Source of the DNA: Thioalkalivibrio sulfidiphilus HL-EbGr7
GTDB lineage: Bacteria > Pseudomonadota > Gammaproteobacteria > Ectothiorhodospirales > Ectothiorhodospiraceae
Direction: 5' to 3'
Length of the DNA stretch: 64,000 nucleotides
Assembly (NCBI RefSeq): GCF_000021985.1
Contig: NC_011901.1
Span: forward strand, 2,986,501-3,050,500
The notes beneath the pieces were generated by a model. It searched no databases. It was given only the letters and a program-made list of their open reading frames with translations, and was not told the DNA's origin. Shown here one piece after another: positions 43,033 through 54,422 of the stretch. Both the position numbers and the translations under genes were made by a program. The stretch's first letter is position 1. Every line of letters begins with the position of its first letter.

Positions 43033-44211
43033 TCAGCCCTTGGCGCGCTCTTCGAGCATTGCCACGGCGGGCAGCTTCTTGCCTTCCAGGAATTCCAGGA
43101 AGGCGCCGCCGCCGGTGGAGATATAGGAGATGCGCGAGGCCAGACCATACTTGTCGATGGCGGCCAGGGTGTCACCGCCACCGGCGATGGAGAAGCCGTC
43201 GCTGTCGGCGATGGCCTCGCCCAGGGCCTTGGTGCCGGCGGCGAACTGGTCGAACTCGAACACGCCCACGGGGCCGTTCCAGACGATGGTACCGGCCTTC
43301 CTGAGCATGTCCGCGTAGGAGGCGGCGGTGTCGGGGCCCACGTCGAAGATCATGTCGTCGGCGGCGACCTCGGAGACCCGCTTGGTGCTGGCCGGGGTGG
43401 ACTCCGAGAACTCCTTGCCGGTGACCACGTCGGTGGGCACGGGGATGTCACCGCCCTTGGCCTTGGCGGCGGCCATCAGGCGCTTGGCCTCGTCCACCAG
43501 GTCGGCCTCGTACAGGGACTTGCCCACGGGATGACCCTGGGCGGCGATGAAGGTGTTGGCGATGCCGCCACCCACGATCAGCTGGTCCACCACCTTGGAC
43601 AGGGACTCCAGCACGGTGAGCTTGGTGGAGACCTTGGAACCGCCGACGATGGCCACCAGGGGACGCTTGGGGTTGTCCAGGGCCTTGCCCAGGGCCTCCA
43701 GCTCGGCGGCCAGCAGCGGGCCAGCGCAGGCCACGGGGGCATACTGGCCTGCCCCGTGGGTGGAGGCCTGGGCGCGGTGGGCGGTGCCGAAGGCATCCAT
43801 CACGTAGACGTCGCACAGGGCGGCGTACTTGCGGGACAGGCCTTCCTCGTTCTTCTTTTCGCCCTTGTTGAAACGCACGTTCTCCAGCAGCACCACCTCG
43901 CCGTCGGCGACATCCACGCCGTCGAGGTAATCGCGCACCAGGCGCACTTCCTTGCCCAGCAGGCCGGACAGGTGCTCGGCCACGGGCTTGAGCGAATCCT
44001 CCTCGCTGAACACGCCCTCTTCAGGACGGCCCAGGTGGGACATGAGCATCACCTTGGCGCCCGCCTTCATGGCGTGCTCGATAGTGGGCAGGCTGGCGCG
44101 GATGCGGGCGTCGGAGGTGACCTTGCCGTCCTTGACGGGGACGTTGAGGTCTTCACGGATGAGCACGCGCTTACCGGCCAGATCCAGGTCGGTCATCTTG
44201 ATGACGGACAT
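43033..44211 (-). CDS. pgk: Phosphoglycerate kinase
   Basis: A 392-residue two-domain kinase reversibly transferring phosphate between 1,3-bisphosphoglycerate and ADP. Signature blocks are [16 protein letters not shown] (about 14-29), [12 protein letters not shown] (about 54-65), [13 protein letters not shown] (about 192-204) and [12 protein letters not shown] (near 350). The N-terminal substrate site and the C-terminal nucleotide site are complete. It is part of the glycolysis/Calvin block. Confidence 0.97.
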   Translation of the reverse strand: MSVIKMTDLDLAGKRVLIREDLNVPVKDGKVTSDARIRASLPTIEHAMKAGAKVMLMSHLGRPEEGVFSEEDSLKPVAEHLSGLLGKEVRLVRDYLDGVDVADGEVVLLENVRFNKGEKKNEEGLSRKYAALCDVYVMDAFGTAHRAQASTHGAGQYAPVACAGPLLAAELEALGKALDNPKRPLVAIVGGSKVSTKLTVLESLSKVVDQLIVGGGIANTFIAAQGHPVGKSLYEADLVDEAKRLMAAAKAKGGDIPVPTDVVTGKEFSESTPASTKRVSEVAADDMIFDVGPDTAASYADMLRKAGTIVWNGPVGVFEFDQFAAGTKALGEAIADSDGFSIAGGGDTLAAIDKYGLASRISYISTGGGAFLEFLEGKKLPAVAMLEERAKG

Positions 44212-44251
44212 GAGACAACTCCTATAAAGGCTGAATGAAAAGTCTGAAAGA

Positions 44252-44369
44252 TGTTTGTTAAAACCGCGTGCACGGCGGAGCCGTGTCCCTCACCCCGACC
44301 CTCTCCCGCAAGCAGGCGAGGGGGAAAGGTGTCGCTTCGCGACATCCATGCCAATGGTCTTAACAAACA
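44252..44369. repeat. 118-bp palindrome with CCCTCACCCCGACCCTCTCCC core between gap and pgk
   Basis: Ends TGTTTGTTAA (44252-44261) and TTAACAAACA (44360-44369) are a perfect inverted pair. Inside, CCCTCACCCCGACCCTCTC is opposed by GGCGAGGGGGAAAGG, and TGTCGC-TTC-GCGACA forms a small hairpin. It is another spacer palindrome with a different core. The TTGTTAA ends are AT-rich compared with the GC-rich middle. Confidence 0.7.
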
Positions 44370-44388
44370 GCTCTCCGATCCATGAAGA

Positions 44389-44416
44389 CCCCGGATGCCG
44401 CGCGCGGCATCCGGGG
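44389..44416 (-). terminator. Terminator-like hairpin after gap
   Basis: CCCCGGATGCC-GCGCGC-GGCATCCGGGG is an 11-bp GC-rich stem 10 bp after the gap stop codon. On the minus strand it is followed only by TCTTCATGG, so the T-tract is weak. It may attenuate read-through into pgk rather than stop it. Confidence 0.55.
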
Positions 44417-44426
44417 ATCTGACTGC

Positions 44427-45428
<1,002 letters not shown>

Positions 45429-45517
45429 TCACTCTCCTACTCGTCGTAGCGTGTAAAAAACCTGTTATCTGCGGCCCGCGCCCTGCACCGGGGCGCGGGT
45501 CTTGAACCGTTCCGGGA

Positions 45518-47515
45518 TCAGGCGAGGACCTCTTCCACGGCCCTGGCGACGTTCTCGGCGGTGAAGCCGAACTCCTTCATCAGGGCGCCGCCGGGGGCGG
45601 ATTCACCGAAGCGGTCGATGCCCACCACGCGGCCGTCGAGGCCCACGTACTTGAGCCAGAAACCGGTGACACCGGCCTCTACGGCCACCCGGGCGCGCAC
45701 GGCCTTGGGCAGCACGGCCTCGCGGTAGGCGGCGTCCTGGGCGTCGAACAGGTCGGCGCAGGGCATGGAGACCACGCGCACCTTCCTGCCCTTGCCGGCC
45801 AGGCTCTCGGCCGCTTCCATGGCGATACCCACCTCGGAACCGGTGGCGATGATGATGGCGTCAGGGGTGCCGTCGGTGTCCTTGAGGATGTAACCGCCCT
45901 TGGCGATGCTGGCCACCTGCTCGGCGCTGCGGGCCTGGTGGGGCAGGTTCTGACGGGACAGGATCAGGGAGGTGGGACCGGAGGTCCGCTCAATGCCCGC
46001 CTTCCAGGCCACGGCCGTCTCCACCGCGTCACAGGGGCGCCACAGGGACATGTTGGGGATGATGCGCAGGCTGCTCACCTGCTCGATCGGCTGGTGGGTG
46101 GGGCCGTCCTCGCCCAGACCGATGGAGTCGTGGGTCAGCACGTAGATCACCCGCTGCTTGGTGAGCGCGGACATGCGCATGCCGTTGCGGGCGTAGTCGG
46201 AGAAGATCAGGAAGGTGCCGCCGTAGGGGATGAAGCCGCCGTGCAGGGCAATGCCGTTCATGATCGCGGCCATGCCGAACTCGCGCACGCCGTAGAACAC
46301 GTAGTTACCGTCGCCGTCTTCCTTGCTAACGCCCTTGGAACCCTTCCACAGGGTCAGGTTGGAACCGGCCAGGTCGGCGGAGCCGCCCAGCAGTTCCGGC
46401 AGGGCCGGGGCATAGCCGCCGATGGCGTTCTGGGAGGCCTTGCGGGAGGCGATGGTCTCGGCCTTGTCGATGGTGGCCTTGATGTAGGCGCCGGCCTTCT
46501 CCTGCCAGTCGGCAGGCAGCTCACCGCTCATGCGGCGCTTGAACTCGGCGGCCAACTGCGGGTGGGCCTTTTCATACTCGGCGAAGGTCTTGTTCCAGGC
46601 GGCTTCGGCCTGGGCACCCTTGTCGCGGGCGTTCCAGCCGGCGTAGATCTCGTCGGGGATGACGAAGGGCTCGTGCTTCCAGCCCAGGGTCTCGCGGGCC
46701 AGCTTGATCTCGTCGTTGCCCAGGGGCGCGCCGTGGCACTCTTCCTTGCCCTGCTTGTTGGGGGAGCCGAAACCGATCACGGTCTTGCAGCAGATGATGG
46801 AGGGCTTGTCGGTGACCTTGCGGGCAGCCTCGATGGCCTTCTTCACCGCCTCGCCGTCGTGGCCGTCCACGCCGGGCACCACGTGCCAGCCGTAGGACTC
46901 GAAGCGCTTGGGGGTGTCGTCGGTGAACCAGCCTTCCACTTCACCGTCGATGGAGATGCCGTTGTCGTCGTAGAAGGCGATCAGCTTGCCCAGGCCCAGG
47001 GTGCCGGCCAGGGAGCAGGCCTCGTGGGAGATGCCTTCCATGAGGCAGCCATCACCCAGGAACACGTAGGTGTTGTGGTCCACCACGGTGTGGCCGTCGC
47101 GGTTGAAGTGGGCGGCCAGGGCCTTCTCGGCGATGGCCATGCCCACGGCATTGGTGATGCCCTGGCCCAGGGGGCCGGTGGTGGTCTCAACGCCGGGGGT
47201 GTAACCGTATTCAGGGTGACCGGGGGTCTTGGAGTGCAGCTGACGGAAGTTCTTCAGCTCGTCCATGGGCAGGTCGTAGCCGGTGAGGTGCAGCAGGGAG
47301 TAGACCAGCATGGAGCCGTGGCCATTGGACATCACGAAGCGGTCGCGGTCGGCCCACTTGGGGTTGGCCGGGTTGTGCTTCATGTAGTCGTTCCACAGCA
47401 CCTCGGCGATATCAGCCATGCCCATGGGGGCGCCGGGGTGACCGGAGTTGGCCTTCTGGACCGCATCCATGCTGAGCGCACGGATGGCGTTGGCTAGCTC
47501 TCTACGGGAAGGCAT
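45518..47515 (-). CDS. tkt: Transketolase
   Basis: A 665-residue thiamine-diphosphate enzyme moving two-carbon units in the pentose phosphate and Calvin pathways. Blocks: [17 protein letters not shown] (about 17-33), the ThDP motif [16 protein letters not shown] (about 152-167) and ending in [10 protein letters not shown]. The C-terminal half has the pyrimidine-binding [19 protein letters not shown] and the [17 protein letters not shown] stretch. ATG 47515 has AGGAG 6 bases upstream; the longer frame is rejected. It leads the tkt-gap-pgk-pyk-fba series. Confidence 0.97.
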   Translation of the reverse strand: MPSRRELANAIRALSMDAVQKANSGHPGAPMGMADIAEVLWNDYMKHNPANPKWADRDRFVMSNGHGSMLVYSLLHLTGYDLPMDELKNFRQLHSKTPGHPEYGYTPGVETTTGPLGQGITNAVGMAIAEKALAAHFNRDGHTVVDHNTYVFLGDGCLMEGISHEACSLAGTLGLGKLIAFYDDNGISIDGEVEGWFTDDTPKRFESYGWHVVPGVDGHDGEAVKKAIEAARKVTDKPSIICCKTVIGFGSPNKQGKEECHGAPLGNDEIKLARETLGWKHEPFVIPDEIYAGWNARDKGAQAEAAWNKTFAEYEKAHPQLAAEFKRRMSGELPADWQEKAGAYIKATIDKAETIASRKASQNAIGGYAPALPELLGGSADLAGSNLTLWKGSKGVSKEDGDGNYVFYGVREFGMAAIMNGIALHGGFIPYGGTFLIFSDYARNGMRMSALTKQRVIYVLTHDSIGLGEDGPTHQPIEQVSSLRIIPNMSLWRPCDAVETAVAWKAGIERTSGPTSLILSRQNLPHQARSAEQVASIAKGGYILKDTDGTPDAIIIATGSEVGIAMEAAESLAGKGRKVRVVSMPCADLFDAQDAAYREAVLPKAVRARVAVEAGVTGFWLKYVGLDGRVVGIDRFGESAPGGALMKEFGFTAENVARAVEEVLA

Positions 47516-48015
47516 AAGGATCTCCTGCAAGATAAAAGTGAAAAGGCTTAGGGTTTCATCAATCTGCTCCGGGCCGCCCCTGTTTCTGATGGTTGTGGTG
47601 GGGCGGCGGCCCGGTCGGTGTCTCTGCACGATCCGGGAAATGCGGTCCTGCGGCCGGCGCGTGGTGAGAGTGGCGCTCGAACATCCAGCGCCCCTGTCGG
47701 ATGCTGGAAATCGGCGCAGCACGGGCCCCCTGCCGCCGGCATGGAGCGAAGCATTTTCCCCGAGTGGGCCATGCGGGGCAAGCCTGCCCCGCGTAGAAGC
47801 CCCCAGACCGACCTCCGGAGGGAGCCCGCCCCCGGCCGCAATAACCCTATCAAGCAGATGATTTTAAAAAGGATTTATGACAGCCCCGGAGAGCTTTCCC
47901 GCCCCCGGCGGGATGCATTCACAAGGCGAAATCGGCTACAATCCCCACTCTTTGGGTCCTGCCACCCTAGGCCGCCCACTCACCATGGCCATTCTGACGG
48001 AGCATCAGAAAAAGC
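47516..48015. other. 500-bp divergent spacer between tkt and metK
   Basis: No supported gene lies here. It holds a CGGGGC-N-GCCCCG hairpin near 47772-47791 and an AT-rich stretch near 47860-47880. A TACAAT at 47937-47942 could be a metK -10 box, but no good -35 is found 17 bp upstream. No SAM riboswitch motif was recognised before metK. Short frames here lack ribosome-binding sites. Confidence 0.5.
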
Positions 48016-49191
<1,176 letters not shown>

Positions 49192-49198
49192 TCACGGA

Positions 49199-49346
49199 TT
49201 GCCGCAGAGGCGCAAAGACGCAGAGAAATGAGATGACCTGACCGGATTTTCAGGATGTGATCCGTGGTTTCTGAAACCACCTCCTTTCAATCATGTCAAT
49301 CCTGTCATGGATGATTTCCCTCTGCGTCTTTGCGCCTCAGCGGCAA
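49199..49346. repeat. CGCAAAG-type palindrome containing a GACAGGATT-type inner arm
   Basis: Outer arms: TTGCCGCAGAGGCGCAAAGA (49199, continuing CGCAGAG) and the complementary block 49313-49346. Inside, the right part CAATCATGTCAATCCTGTC (49288-49306) is the complement of the GACAGGATT GACATGATT unit seen at 32557. The middle has a GTGGTTTC-TGAAACCAC hairpin. Two families are therefore nested, one inside the other. It lies between the metK stop and the SAH riboswitch. Confidence 0.83.
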
Positions 49347-49395
49347 GACCTGATTTTTGAAGTACCCCGCGGTCAAGCATCCGCGGTTTGTTACG

Positions 49396-49470
49396 TGTCG
49401 AGGAGCGCTGCAGCGGGTTTATGCCCCGTCAGGCTCGGCACGGCGCAACAACCGTAGTAACGGCGCTCAT
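49396..49470 (+). promoter_or_regulatory. S-adenosylhomocysteine (SAH) riboswitch upstream of ahcY
   Basis: The three conserved blocks of this riboswitch occur in order: GAGGAGCGCTGC (49400-49411), GTCAGGCTCGG (49428-49438) and AACGGCGCTC (49459-49468). GAGCGC and GGCGCTC pair to close the outer helix, and GCGGG pairs with CCCCGT in the inner one. It ends 23 bp before the ahcY start, and binding of SAH is known to switch ahcY on in beta- and gammaproteobacteria. The adjacent GGAG ribosome-binding sequence is outside the element. Confidence 0.95.
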
Positions 49471-49493
49471 CCGACAACCATGGAGATCCACCC

Positions 49494-50906
49494 ATGAATG
49501 CTGTGATGAACCCGAAGCACGACTACATCGTTGCCGACATCAACCAGGCCGACTTCGGCCGCAAGGAAATCGCCATCGCCGAGACCGAAATGCCCGGCCT
49601 GATGGCGGTACGCGAGGAATTCGCCAAGGCCCAGCCGCTCAAGGGCGCCCGCATCGCCGGCAGCCTGCACATGACCATCCAGACCGCGGTGCTGATCCAG
49701 ACCCTGGAGGCCCTCGGCGCCGAGGTCCGCTGGGCCTCCTGCAACATCTACTCCACCCAGGACCACGCCGCCGCAGCCATCGCCGCCAACGGCACGCCGG
49801 TGTTCGCCTACAAGGGCGAGACCCTGGACGACTACTGGGACTACGCCCATCGCATCTTCGAGTGGCATGACGGCGGCAGCGCCAACATGATCCTGGACGA
49901 CGGCGGTGACGCCACCCTGCTGCTCATCCTGGGCACCCAGGCCGAGTCCGATCCCTCCGTGTTGGCGAAGCCCGGCAACGACGAAGAGCGCGCCCTGTTC
50001 GCCTCCATCAAGAAGCGCCTGGCCGAATCGCCCAACTGGTACTCCAACATCAAGAAGAACATCCAGGGCGTGACCGAGGAGACCACCACCGGCGTGCATC
50101 GTCTCTATCAGATGCAGAAGGACGGCACCCTGCCCTTCCCCGCCATCAACGTCAACGACTCGGTCACCAAGTCCAAGTTCGACAACCTGTACGGCTGCCG
50201 CGAGTCCCTGGTGGACGCCATCAAGCGCGCCACCGACGTGATGATCGCCGGCAAGATCGCCGTGGTGTGCGGTTACGGTGACGTGGGCAAGGGCAGCGCC
50301 CAGTCCCTGCGCGGCCTGGGTGCTACCGTATGGATCACCGAGATCGACCCCATCTGCGCCCTGCAGGCGGCCATGGAGGGTTACCGGGTGGTGACCATGG
50401 ACGAGGCCGCCGGCAAGGCGGACATCTTCGTCACCGCCACCGGCAACAAGAACGTGATCACCCACGACCACATGGCAGCCATGAAGAACCAGGCCATCGT
50501 GTGCAACATCGGTCACTTCGACTCCGAGATCGACGTGGCGTCCCTGCGCAAGCACCAGTGGGAGAACATCAAGCCCCAGGTGGATCACGTGATCTTCCCG
50601 GACGGCAAGCGCATCATCCTGCTGGCCGAGGGCCGGTTGGTGAACCTGGGCTGCGGCACGGGCCACCCGAGCTTCGTGATGTCCAACTCCTTCACCAACC
50701 AGGTGATGGCCCAGATCGAGCTCTTCTGCCACGGCGACCGCTACAAGAACGAGGTCTACGTGCTGCCCAAGCACCTGGACGAAAAGGTGGCGGCCCTGCA
50801 CCTGAAGAAGATCGGCGCCAATCTCACCCGGCTCACCGAGGAGCAGGCCAGGTACCTGGGTCTGCCGGTGGACGGTCCCTTCAAGCCGGAACACTACCGG
50901 TATTAA
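49494..50906 (+). CDS. ahcY: Adenosylhomocysteinase
   Basis: A 470-residue NAD-dependent hydrolase splitting SAH into adenosine and homocysteine, removing the inhibitor of methyltransferases. Conserved blocks are [18 protein letters not shown] (about 56-73), [17 protein letters not shown]-type sequence (here [15 protein letters not shown]) and the NAD site [17 protein letters not shown] (about 257-273). C-terminal [18 protein letters not shown] and the final HYRY are typical. It is controlled by the SAH riboswitch just upstream. Confidence 0.97.
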   Translation: MNAVMNPKHDYIVADINQADFGRKEIAIAETEMPGLMAVREEFAKAQPLKGARIAGSLHMTIQTAVLIQTLEALGAEVRWASCNIYSTQDHAAAAIAANGTPVFAYKGETLDDYWDYAHRIFEWHDGGSANMILDDGGDATLLLILGTQAESDPSVLAKPGNDEERALFASIKKRLAESPNWYSNIKKNIQGVTEETTTGVHRLYQMQKDGTLPFPAINVNDSVTKSKFDNLYGCRESLVDAIKRATDVMIAGKIAVVCGYGDVGKGSAQSLRGLGATVWITEIDPICALQAAMEGYRVVTMDEAAGKADIFVTATGNKNVITHDHMAAMKNQAIVCNIGHFDSEIDVASLRKHQWENIKPQVDHVIFPDGKRIILLAEGRLVNLGCGTGHPSFVMSNSFTNQVMAQIELFCHGDRYKNEVYVLPKHLDEKVAALHLKKIGANLTRLTEEQARYLGLPVDGPFKPEHYRY

Positions 50907-51013
50907 AGGCAGGTACAAGGTACAAGGGGCAAGGCACAAGGGAGCAACCCCCTGTACCTTGCCCCTTGGTTTGCCTTTCCCTTTTTCCTTAGTTCCTTTG
51001 CCCTTGTACCTTC
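50907..51013. repeat. Palindrome with 7-bp AGGTACA units between ahcY and metF
   Basis: The left arm reads AGGTACA AGGTACA AGGGGCA AGGCACA AGGG from 50911. The right arm (about 50953-51012) read in reverse is AGGTACA AGGGCAA AGGAACT, then AGGGGCA AGGTACA. The 7-bp period is strict on the left and drifts on the right. It begins at the ahcY stop codon and ends 7 bp before the metF ATG, so metF has no normal ribosome-binding site. Confidence 0.83.
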
Positions 51014-51019
51014 GACATC

Positions 51020-51880
51020 ATGAAATCACAGAAAGCATACGAGAAAGTATTCAGTTTCGAGTTCTTCCCGCCCAAGACCGACGAGGGCGCGGAGAAACTG
51101 CGCAAGGCCCGGGAGGCCCTGGCCGAACTGAAACCCAAGTTCTTCTCCGTCACCTACGGCGCCGGCGGTTCGACCCAGGCGCGCACCCTGGACACGGTGC
51201 TGGAGATCCAGCGCGATGCCCGCTTCGAGGCGGCACCCCACCTCTCCTGCATCGGTTCCACGCGGGAGCATATCCGCGAGATCCTGGAGCTGTATCGCAA
51301 CAACGGCATCCGCCACATCGTCGCCCTGCGCGGCGACATGCCCTCGGGCATGCGCGGCGAGCCGGGCGAGCTGCGCTACGCCAATGAACTGGTGGAATTC
51401 ATCCGCCAGGAGACCGGCGATCACTTCTTCATCGAGGTGGCCGCCTACCCGGAGATGCATCCCCAGGCACCCAGCTATGAAAAGGACCTGGAGAACTTCA
51501 AGCGCAAGGTGGATGCAGGCGCCGATTCGGCCATCACCCAGTATTTCTACAACGCCGACGCCTATTACCACTTCGTGGACAGCTGCGAGAAGATGGGCGT
51601 GACCCTGCCCATCGTGCCCGGCATCATGCCCATCACCAACTACACCCAGCTGGCGCGCTTCTCGGACGCCTGCGGTGCCGACATTCCGCGCTGGATCCGC
51701 AAGCGCCTGGAGGGTTTCGGTGATGACAGCGCCGCCATCCGGGCCTTCGGCGAGGACGTGGTGACCCGCTTGTGCGAGAAGCTGCTGGAGGCCGGCGCAC
51801 CGGGCCTGCACTTCTACACCATGAACCAGGCCGGCCCGACCCTGGCGATCTGGAACAACCTGGGCCTGGGCGGACGCTAG
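51020..51880 (+). CDS. metF: 5,10-methylenetetrahydrofolate reductase
   Basis: A 286-residue flavin-dependent reductase supplying methyl-tetrahydrofolate for methionine synthesis. Blocks are FSFEFFPPKTDEGAEKL (about 11-27), FFSVTYGAGGSTQART (about 41-56) and RGDMPSGMRGE and ITQYFYNADAYYHFVDSC (about 174-191). It completes the methyl-cycle group after ahcY. A strong bidirectional terminator follows 22 bp after the stop codon. Confidence 0.96.
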   Translation: MKSQKAYEKVFSFEFFPPKTDEGAEKLRKAREALAELKPKFFSVTYGAGGSTQARTLDTVLEIQRDARFEAAPHLSCIGSTREHIREILELYRNNGIRHIVALRGDMPSGMRGEPGELRYANELVEFIRQETGDHFFIEVAAYPEMHPQAPSYEKDLENFKRKVDAGADSAITQYFYNADAYYHFVDSCEKMGVTLPIVPGIMPITNYTQLARFSDACGADIPRWIRKRLEGFGDDSAAIRAFGEDVVTRLCEKLLEAGAPGLHFYTMNQAGPTLAIWNNLGLGGR

Positions 51881-51902
51881 CCCGCCGACCAGGCAGCGCA
51901 CG

Positions 51903-51933
51903 AAAAAGGGCGGCCCGATGGGCCGCCCTTTTT
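51903..51933 (+). terminator. Terminator after metF
   Basis: AAAAAGGGCGGCCC-GAT-GGGCCGCCCTTTTT is a perfect stem with A and T runs on both sides, 23 bp after metF. It could terminate in both directions, but the gene to the right (PhnD-like, minus strand) ends only at 52057. Confidence 0.93.
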
Positions 51934-52056
51934 CGTGCAAGCCCCTCGGGCCTGCCAGCGAACAGAATCACAGGACGGCCCCTGGCCGCCGCAGAACGGG
52001 GCACGACCGCGGAACGGCGGGCACGGCCCGCCCTATCACCGGGGTGGACAGGCCAA

Positions 52057-52896
52057 CTACCAGCCGAACAACACGCCCTTGAGCAGGCGGTCATGGGGCC
52101 GGTACTCGTCGTCGTTTGCGGGGATGAACACCTGCGCATCCCGGGCAAAGGTGCGCAGGACAGCCGCCACGGCGGGCTCGTTCGTGGCGGTCATCAATTC
52201 ACGCAGGCGGGCAGACTGGACTTCATCCACCCGCTCACCGACGCTGAAACCCTGGTTGGGCAGCGGCGGGCTTTCGAACAGGATGCGGGTTCCGCGACGC
52301 TCATCGTCGCTCAACTGGTTGTGGTAGAAATTGGTGGGCAGCGCGACGGCATCGCACTCCCCGGCGCGGAACTCGTCGAAGGCCTGGCGCATCCCGCGCC
52401 GGGCGGAGTGGATCACCGGCTGACGGATCACGTCCGGATACTCGGCCAGCATCACCAGGGGCGCCAGGTTCGGCGGCGCCACGGAGCAGATCTTGCGGGC
52501 CACCAGGTCCTGCAACGCCCCAACGCTGTCATCGCCCTCGCGCACAAGCAGGTAGAAGCGCAGCGTGCCGGGCATCCTCGCCACGGGCCGGTGATTCAGC
52601 TCGGCCATGCGCCAGGCGATCAGATGGGGGCCGTCCAGCAGAATGTCATAGGCGTCGTTGCGCATGTCCCGCTGGTAGGTGAGCCAGCTGCCGGGATGCC
52701 GATAGATCACCGGCACGCCCAGCACTTCACTCATCCGCTCCACCAGGGGGCCGTACAGTTGCTCGCCCTGCTCGGGGGTCTCCCGTGGCGCCGCACTGAA
52801 CACCAGGGGCTCCTGTGCCAGGCCCTGTCCGGCGGCAAGCCACAGCCCGACCCACAGTACAATCTGCCGCAGGATGCGGCCGCGAATGCCTTTCAT
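52057..52896 (-). CDS. PhnD-like phosphate/phosphonate-type substrate-binding protein (orphan)
   Basis: A 279-residue secreted protein. The signal peptide (RILRQIVLWVGLWLAAGQGLA) precedes a periplasmic binding-protein fold with the PhnD-like blocks VFSAAPRETPEQGEQLYGP and VREGDDSVGALQDLVARKIC. ATG 52896 has AGAGGTG 6 bases upstream. No ABC permease or ATPase is adjacent, so it may act with transporters elsewhere or as a sensor domain. The ligand is unknown. Confidence 0.82.
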   Translation of the reverse strand: MKGIRGRILRQIVLWVGLWLAAGQGLAQEPLVFSAAPRETPEQGEQLYGPLVERMSEVLGVPVIYRHPGSWLTYQRDMRNDAYDILLDGPHLIAWRMAELNHRPVARMPGTLRFYLLVREGDDSVGALQDLVARKICSVAPPNLAPLVMLAEYPDVIRQPVIHSARRGMRQAFDEFRAGECDAVALPTNFYHNQLSDDERRGTRILFESPPLPNQGFSVGERVDEVQSARLRELMTATNEPAVAAVLRTFARDAQVFIPANDDEYRPHDRLLKGVLFGW

Positions 52897-53105
52897 GTCG
52901 TTCACCTCTGAGATACCCCGCATCCCGTGGTCCGATCCGAGGTCGATCATTTTGATGTTATTGGCCGGTCTGCCCGGCGGCGCCATTGTGTAGCATATGG
53001 AACCAGGATTCACCGTCACTGGCGGTGGTTTCCGAGTTTCCCGAGCATTCACCAGACAATCGGCACGCGCCATCCGCGTCCGCCCCCTTCAGCGAGTTCC
53101 TGCTC

Positions 53106-53840
53106 ATGCGCACCACCCGTCTGTACCTGAACCAGTCCCTGTCCGTCGGGGACACCATCGAACTGGACGAACGCGCTCACCGACATGTGGTACAGGTGTT
53201 GCGCCTGCGCCCCGGCGCGGAACTCGTGCTGTTCAACGGTCAGGGTGGGGAATACCGCGCCACACTGACCGAGGCCCAAAAGCGTCACTCCAGTGTTTCC
53301 CTCACCGGCTTCGATCCCCGTGACACCCGCCCAGCACTCCCGGTCACCCTGGTGCAGGGCATCTCCAAGGGGGACCGCATGGACTACAGCCTGCAGAAGG
53401 CCACGGAACTGGGGGTGAGCAGGATCCAGCCGGTGCTCACCCAGCGCAGCCAGGCACCGGGCGACCCCAGGCGCCTGGACAACCGGCTGGAACACTGGCG
53501 CGGCGTGGTGATCAGCGCCTGCGAACAATGCGGACGCAACGAGCTGCCCGAGCTGGGCGGGGTGATATCATTTCAGGCGTGGCTGGGCAGCGAACCGGAC
53601 AGCGGCCTAGGCCTGGTCCTGGACCCGCGCGCGGAGACCGGATTGTCCGGGCTCGTCCCGCCTGAAGGTGAGGTCAGCCTGCTGATCGGACCCGAGGGAG
53701 GCCTGGACGAGGCCGAGATCCTGGCCGCCCGGCACCGGGGCTTCACTCCGGTGCGCCTGGGCCCGAGGATCCTGCGCACGGAGACCGCCGGCGTGGCGGC
53801 ACTGGCGGTGATTCAGGGCTTGTGGGGGGACCTTCGTTGA
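53106..53840 (+). CDS. rsmE: 16S rRNA (uracil-1498-N3)-methyltransferase
   Basis: A 244-residue SPOUT methyltransferase. The N-terminal PUA-like domain starts RTTRLYLNQSLSVGD and includes HRHVVQVLRLRPGAEL (about 26-41). The knot region has LLIGPEGGLDEAE (about 193-205) and LGPRILRTETAGVAAL (about 217-232), the SAM site. ATG 53106 is chosen because the family begins at MRT-R-x-Y; upstream frames have no similarity. It methylates m3U1498 in 16S rRNA. Confidence 0.95.
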   Translation: MRTTRLYLNQSLSVGDTIELDERAHRHVVQVLRLRPGAELVLFNGQGGEYRATLTEAQKRHSSVSLTGFDPRDTRPALPVTLVQGISKGDRMDYSLQKATELGVSRIQPVLTQRSQAPGDPRRLDNRLEHWRGVVISACEQCGRNELPELGGVISFQAWLGSEPDSGLGLVLDPRAETGLSGLVPPEGEVSLLIGPEGGLDEAEILAARHRGFTPVRLGPRILRTETAGVAALAVIQGLWGDLR

Positions 53841-53915
53841 AGCGCGAAGTGGGAATTGGGAGGTGCGAAGTGAAGGATTTTGACTTCCGACTTCCGACTT
53901 CCCAATTCCCACTTC
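53841..53915. repeat. Palindrome with 7-bp GAAGTGG/GAATTGG units between rsmE and chpC
   Basis: A perfect 16-bp inverted pair GAAGTGGGAATTGGGA (53846-53861) and its complement (53900-53915) is extended by further heptads: GAGGTGC GAAGTGA on the left and, in reverse, GAAGTCG GAAGTCG GAAGTCA on the right. It starts at the base after the rsmE stop. The same family lies at 37524-37647. The two genes are convergent. Confidence 0.87.
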
Positions 53916-53922
53916 TTATTCT

Positions 53923-54390
53923 TCAAAGCCTTTGAAGATATTCCTTGAGCAACCCCTCGATGCGCTCCAGGGTGGGGATCAGGCAGGTCACACCGCTGGC
54001 GCGCACGCGCCGGGCGATGCTGCCGTCACCGGGGTCGGGCTCCGATGAAGCCTCCAGGTCCTGGGGACGGATCTTCAGGGGGTGGGGAATGCCACGCACC
54101 TGCAGGGCGTAGTAGGTGAGCCCCGGGAACTGCTCCAGGCCATGCATCACCAGCATGCGCTGCAGGCGGTTGCGGGGTTCCGGGGCGGCGCCCATGAGGG
54201 TCTCCACGGACACCACCGGCACCTGTTCGTTGCGCCACTCCACCAGACCGGTGAGCCAGGGCGGGGCGCCAGGGATCTCGCGCATGAACTGCTGGGTCAC
54301 CACCTCGGCCACGGCCGGCTGGGGCAGCAGCAGGTGATGCTCCGTCACCGGGACGATGAAGCAGCTGAGGCTTTCCTGGGCGTCACTCAT
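53923..54390 (-). CDS. chpC: CheW-like protein of the Pil-Chp system
   Basis: A 155-residue protein of the CheW fold: MSDAQESLSCFIVPVTEHHLL, then WLTGLVEWRNEQVPVVSVE (about 45-63) and VTCLIPTLERIEGLL near the C-terminus. The position directly after the chpA kinase gene (32 bp) matches ChpC of Pseudomonas aeruginosa, a second adaptor that couples receptors to ChpA. The overall similarity to CheW is moderate, so the name rests mostly on context. Confidence 0.8.
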   Translation of the reverse strand: MSDAQESLSCFIVPVTEHHLLLPQPAVAEVVTQQFMREIPGAPPWLTGLVEWRNEQVPVVSVETLMGAAPEPRNRLQRMLVMHGLEQFPGLTYYALQVRGIPHPLKIRPQDLEASSEPDPGDGSIARRVRASGVTCLIPTLERIEGLLKEYLQRL

Positions 54391-54422
54391 GGGTCAATCA
54401 AGATTCCTGTGTTTTGCCGCCA

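Noticed and set aside
45938-47497. 519-codon + strand frame opposite tkt
   Set aside because: A GC-rich antisense shadow of transketolase with His/Gly/Val-rich composition and no family features.
47850-48015. Possible SAM riboswitch before metK
   Set aside because: No conserved blocks of any SAM riboswitch class could be recognised.
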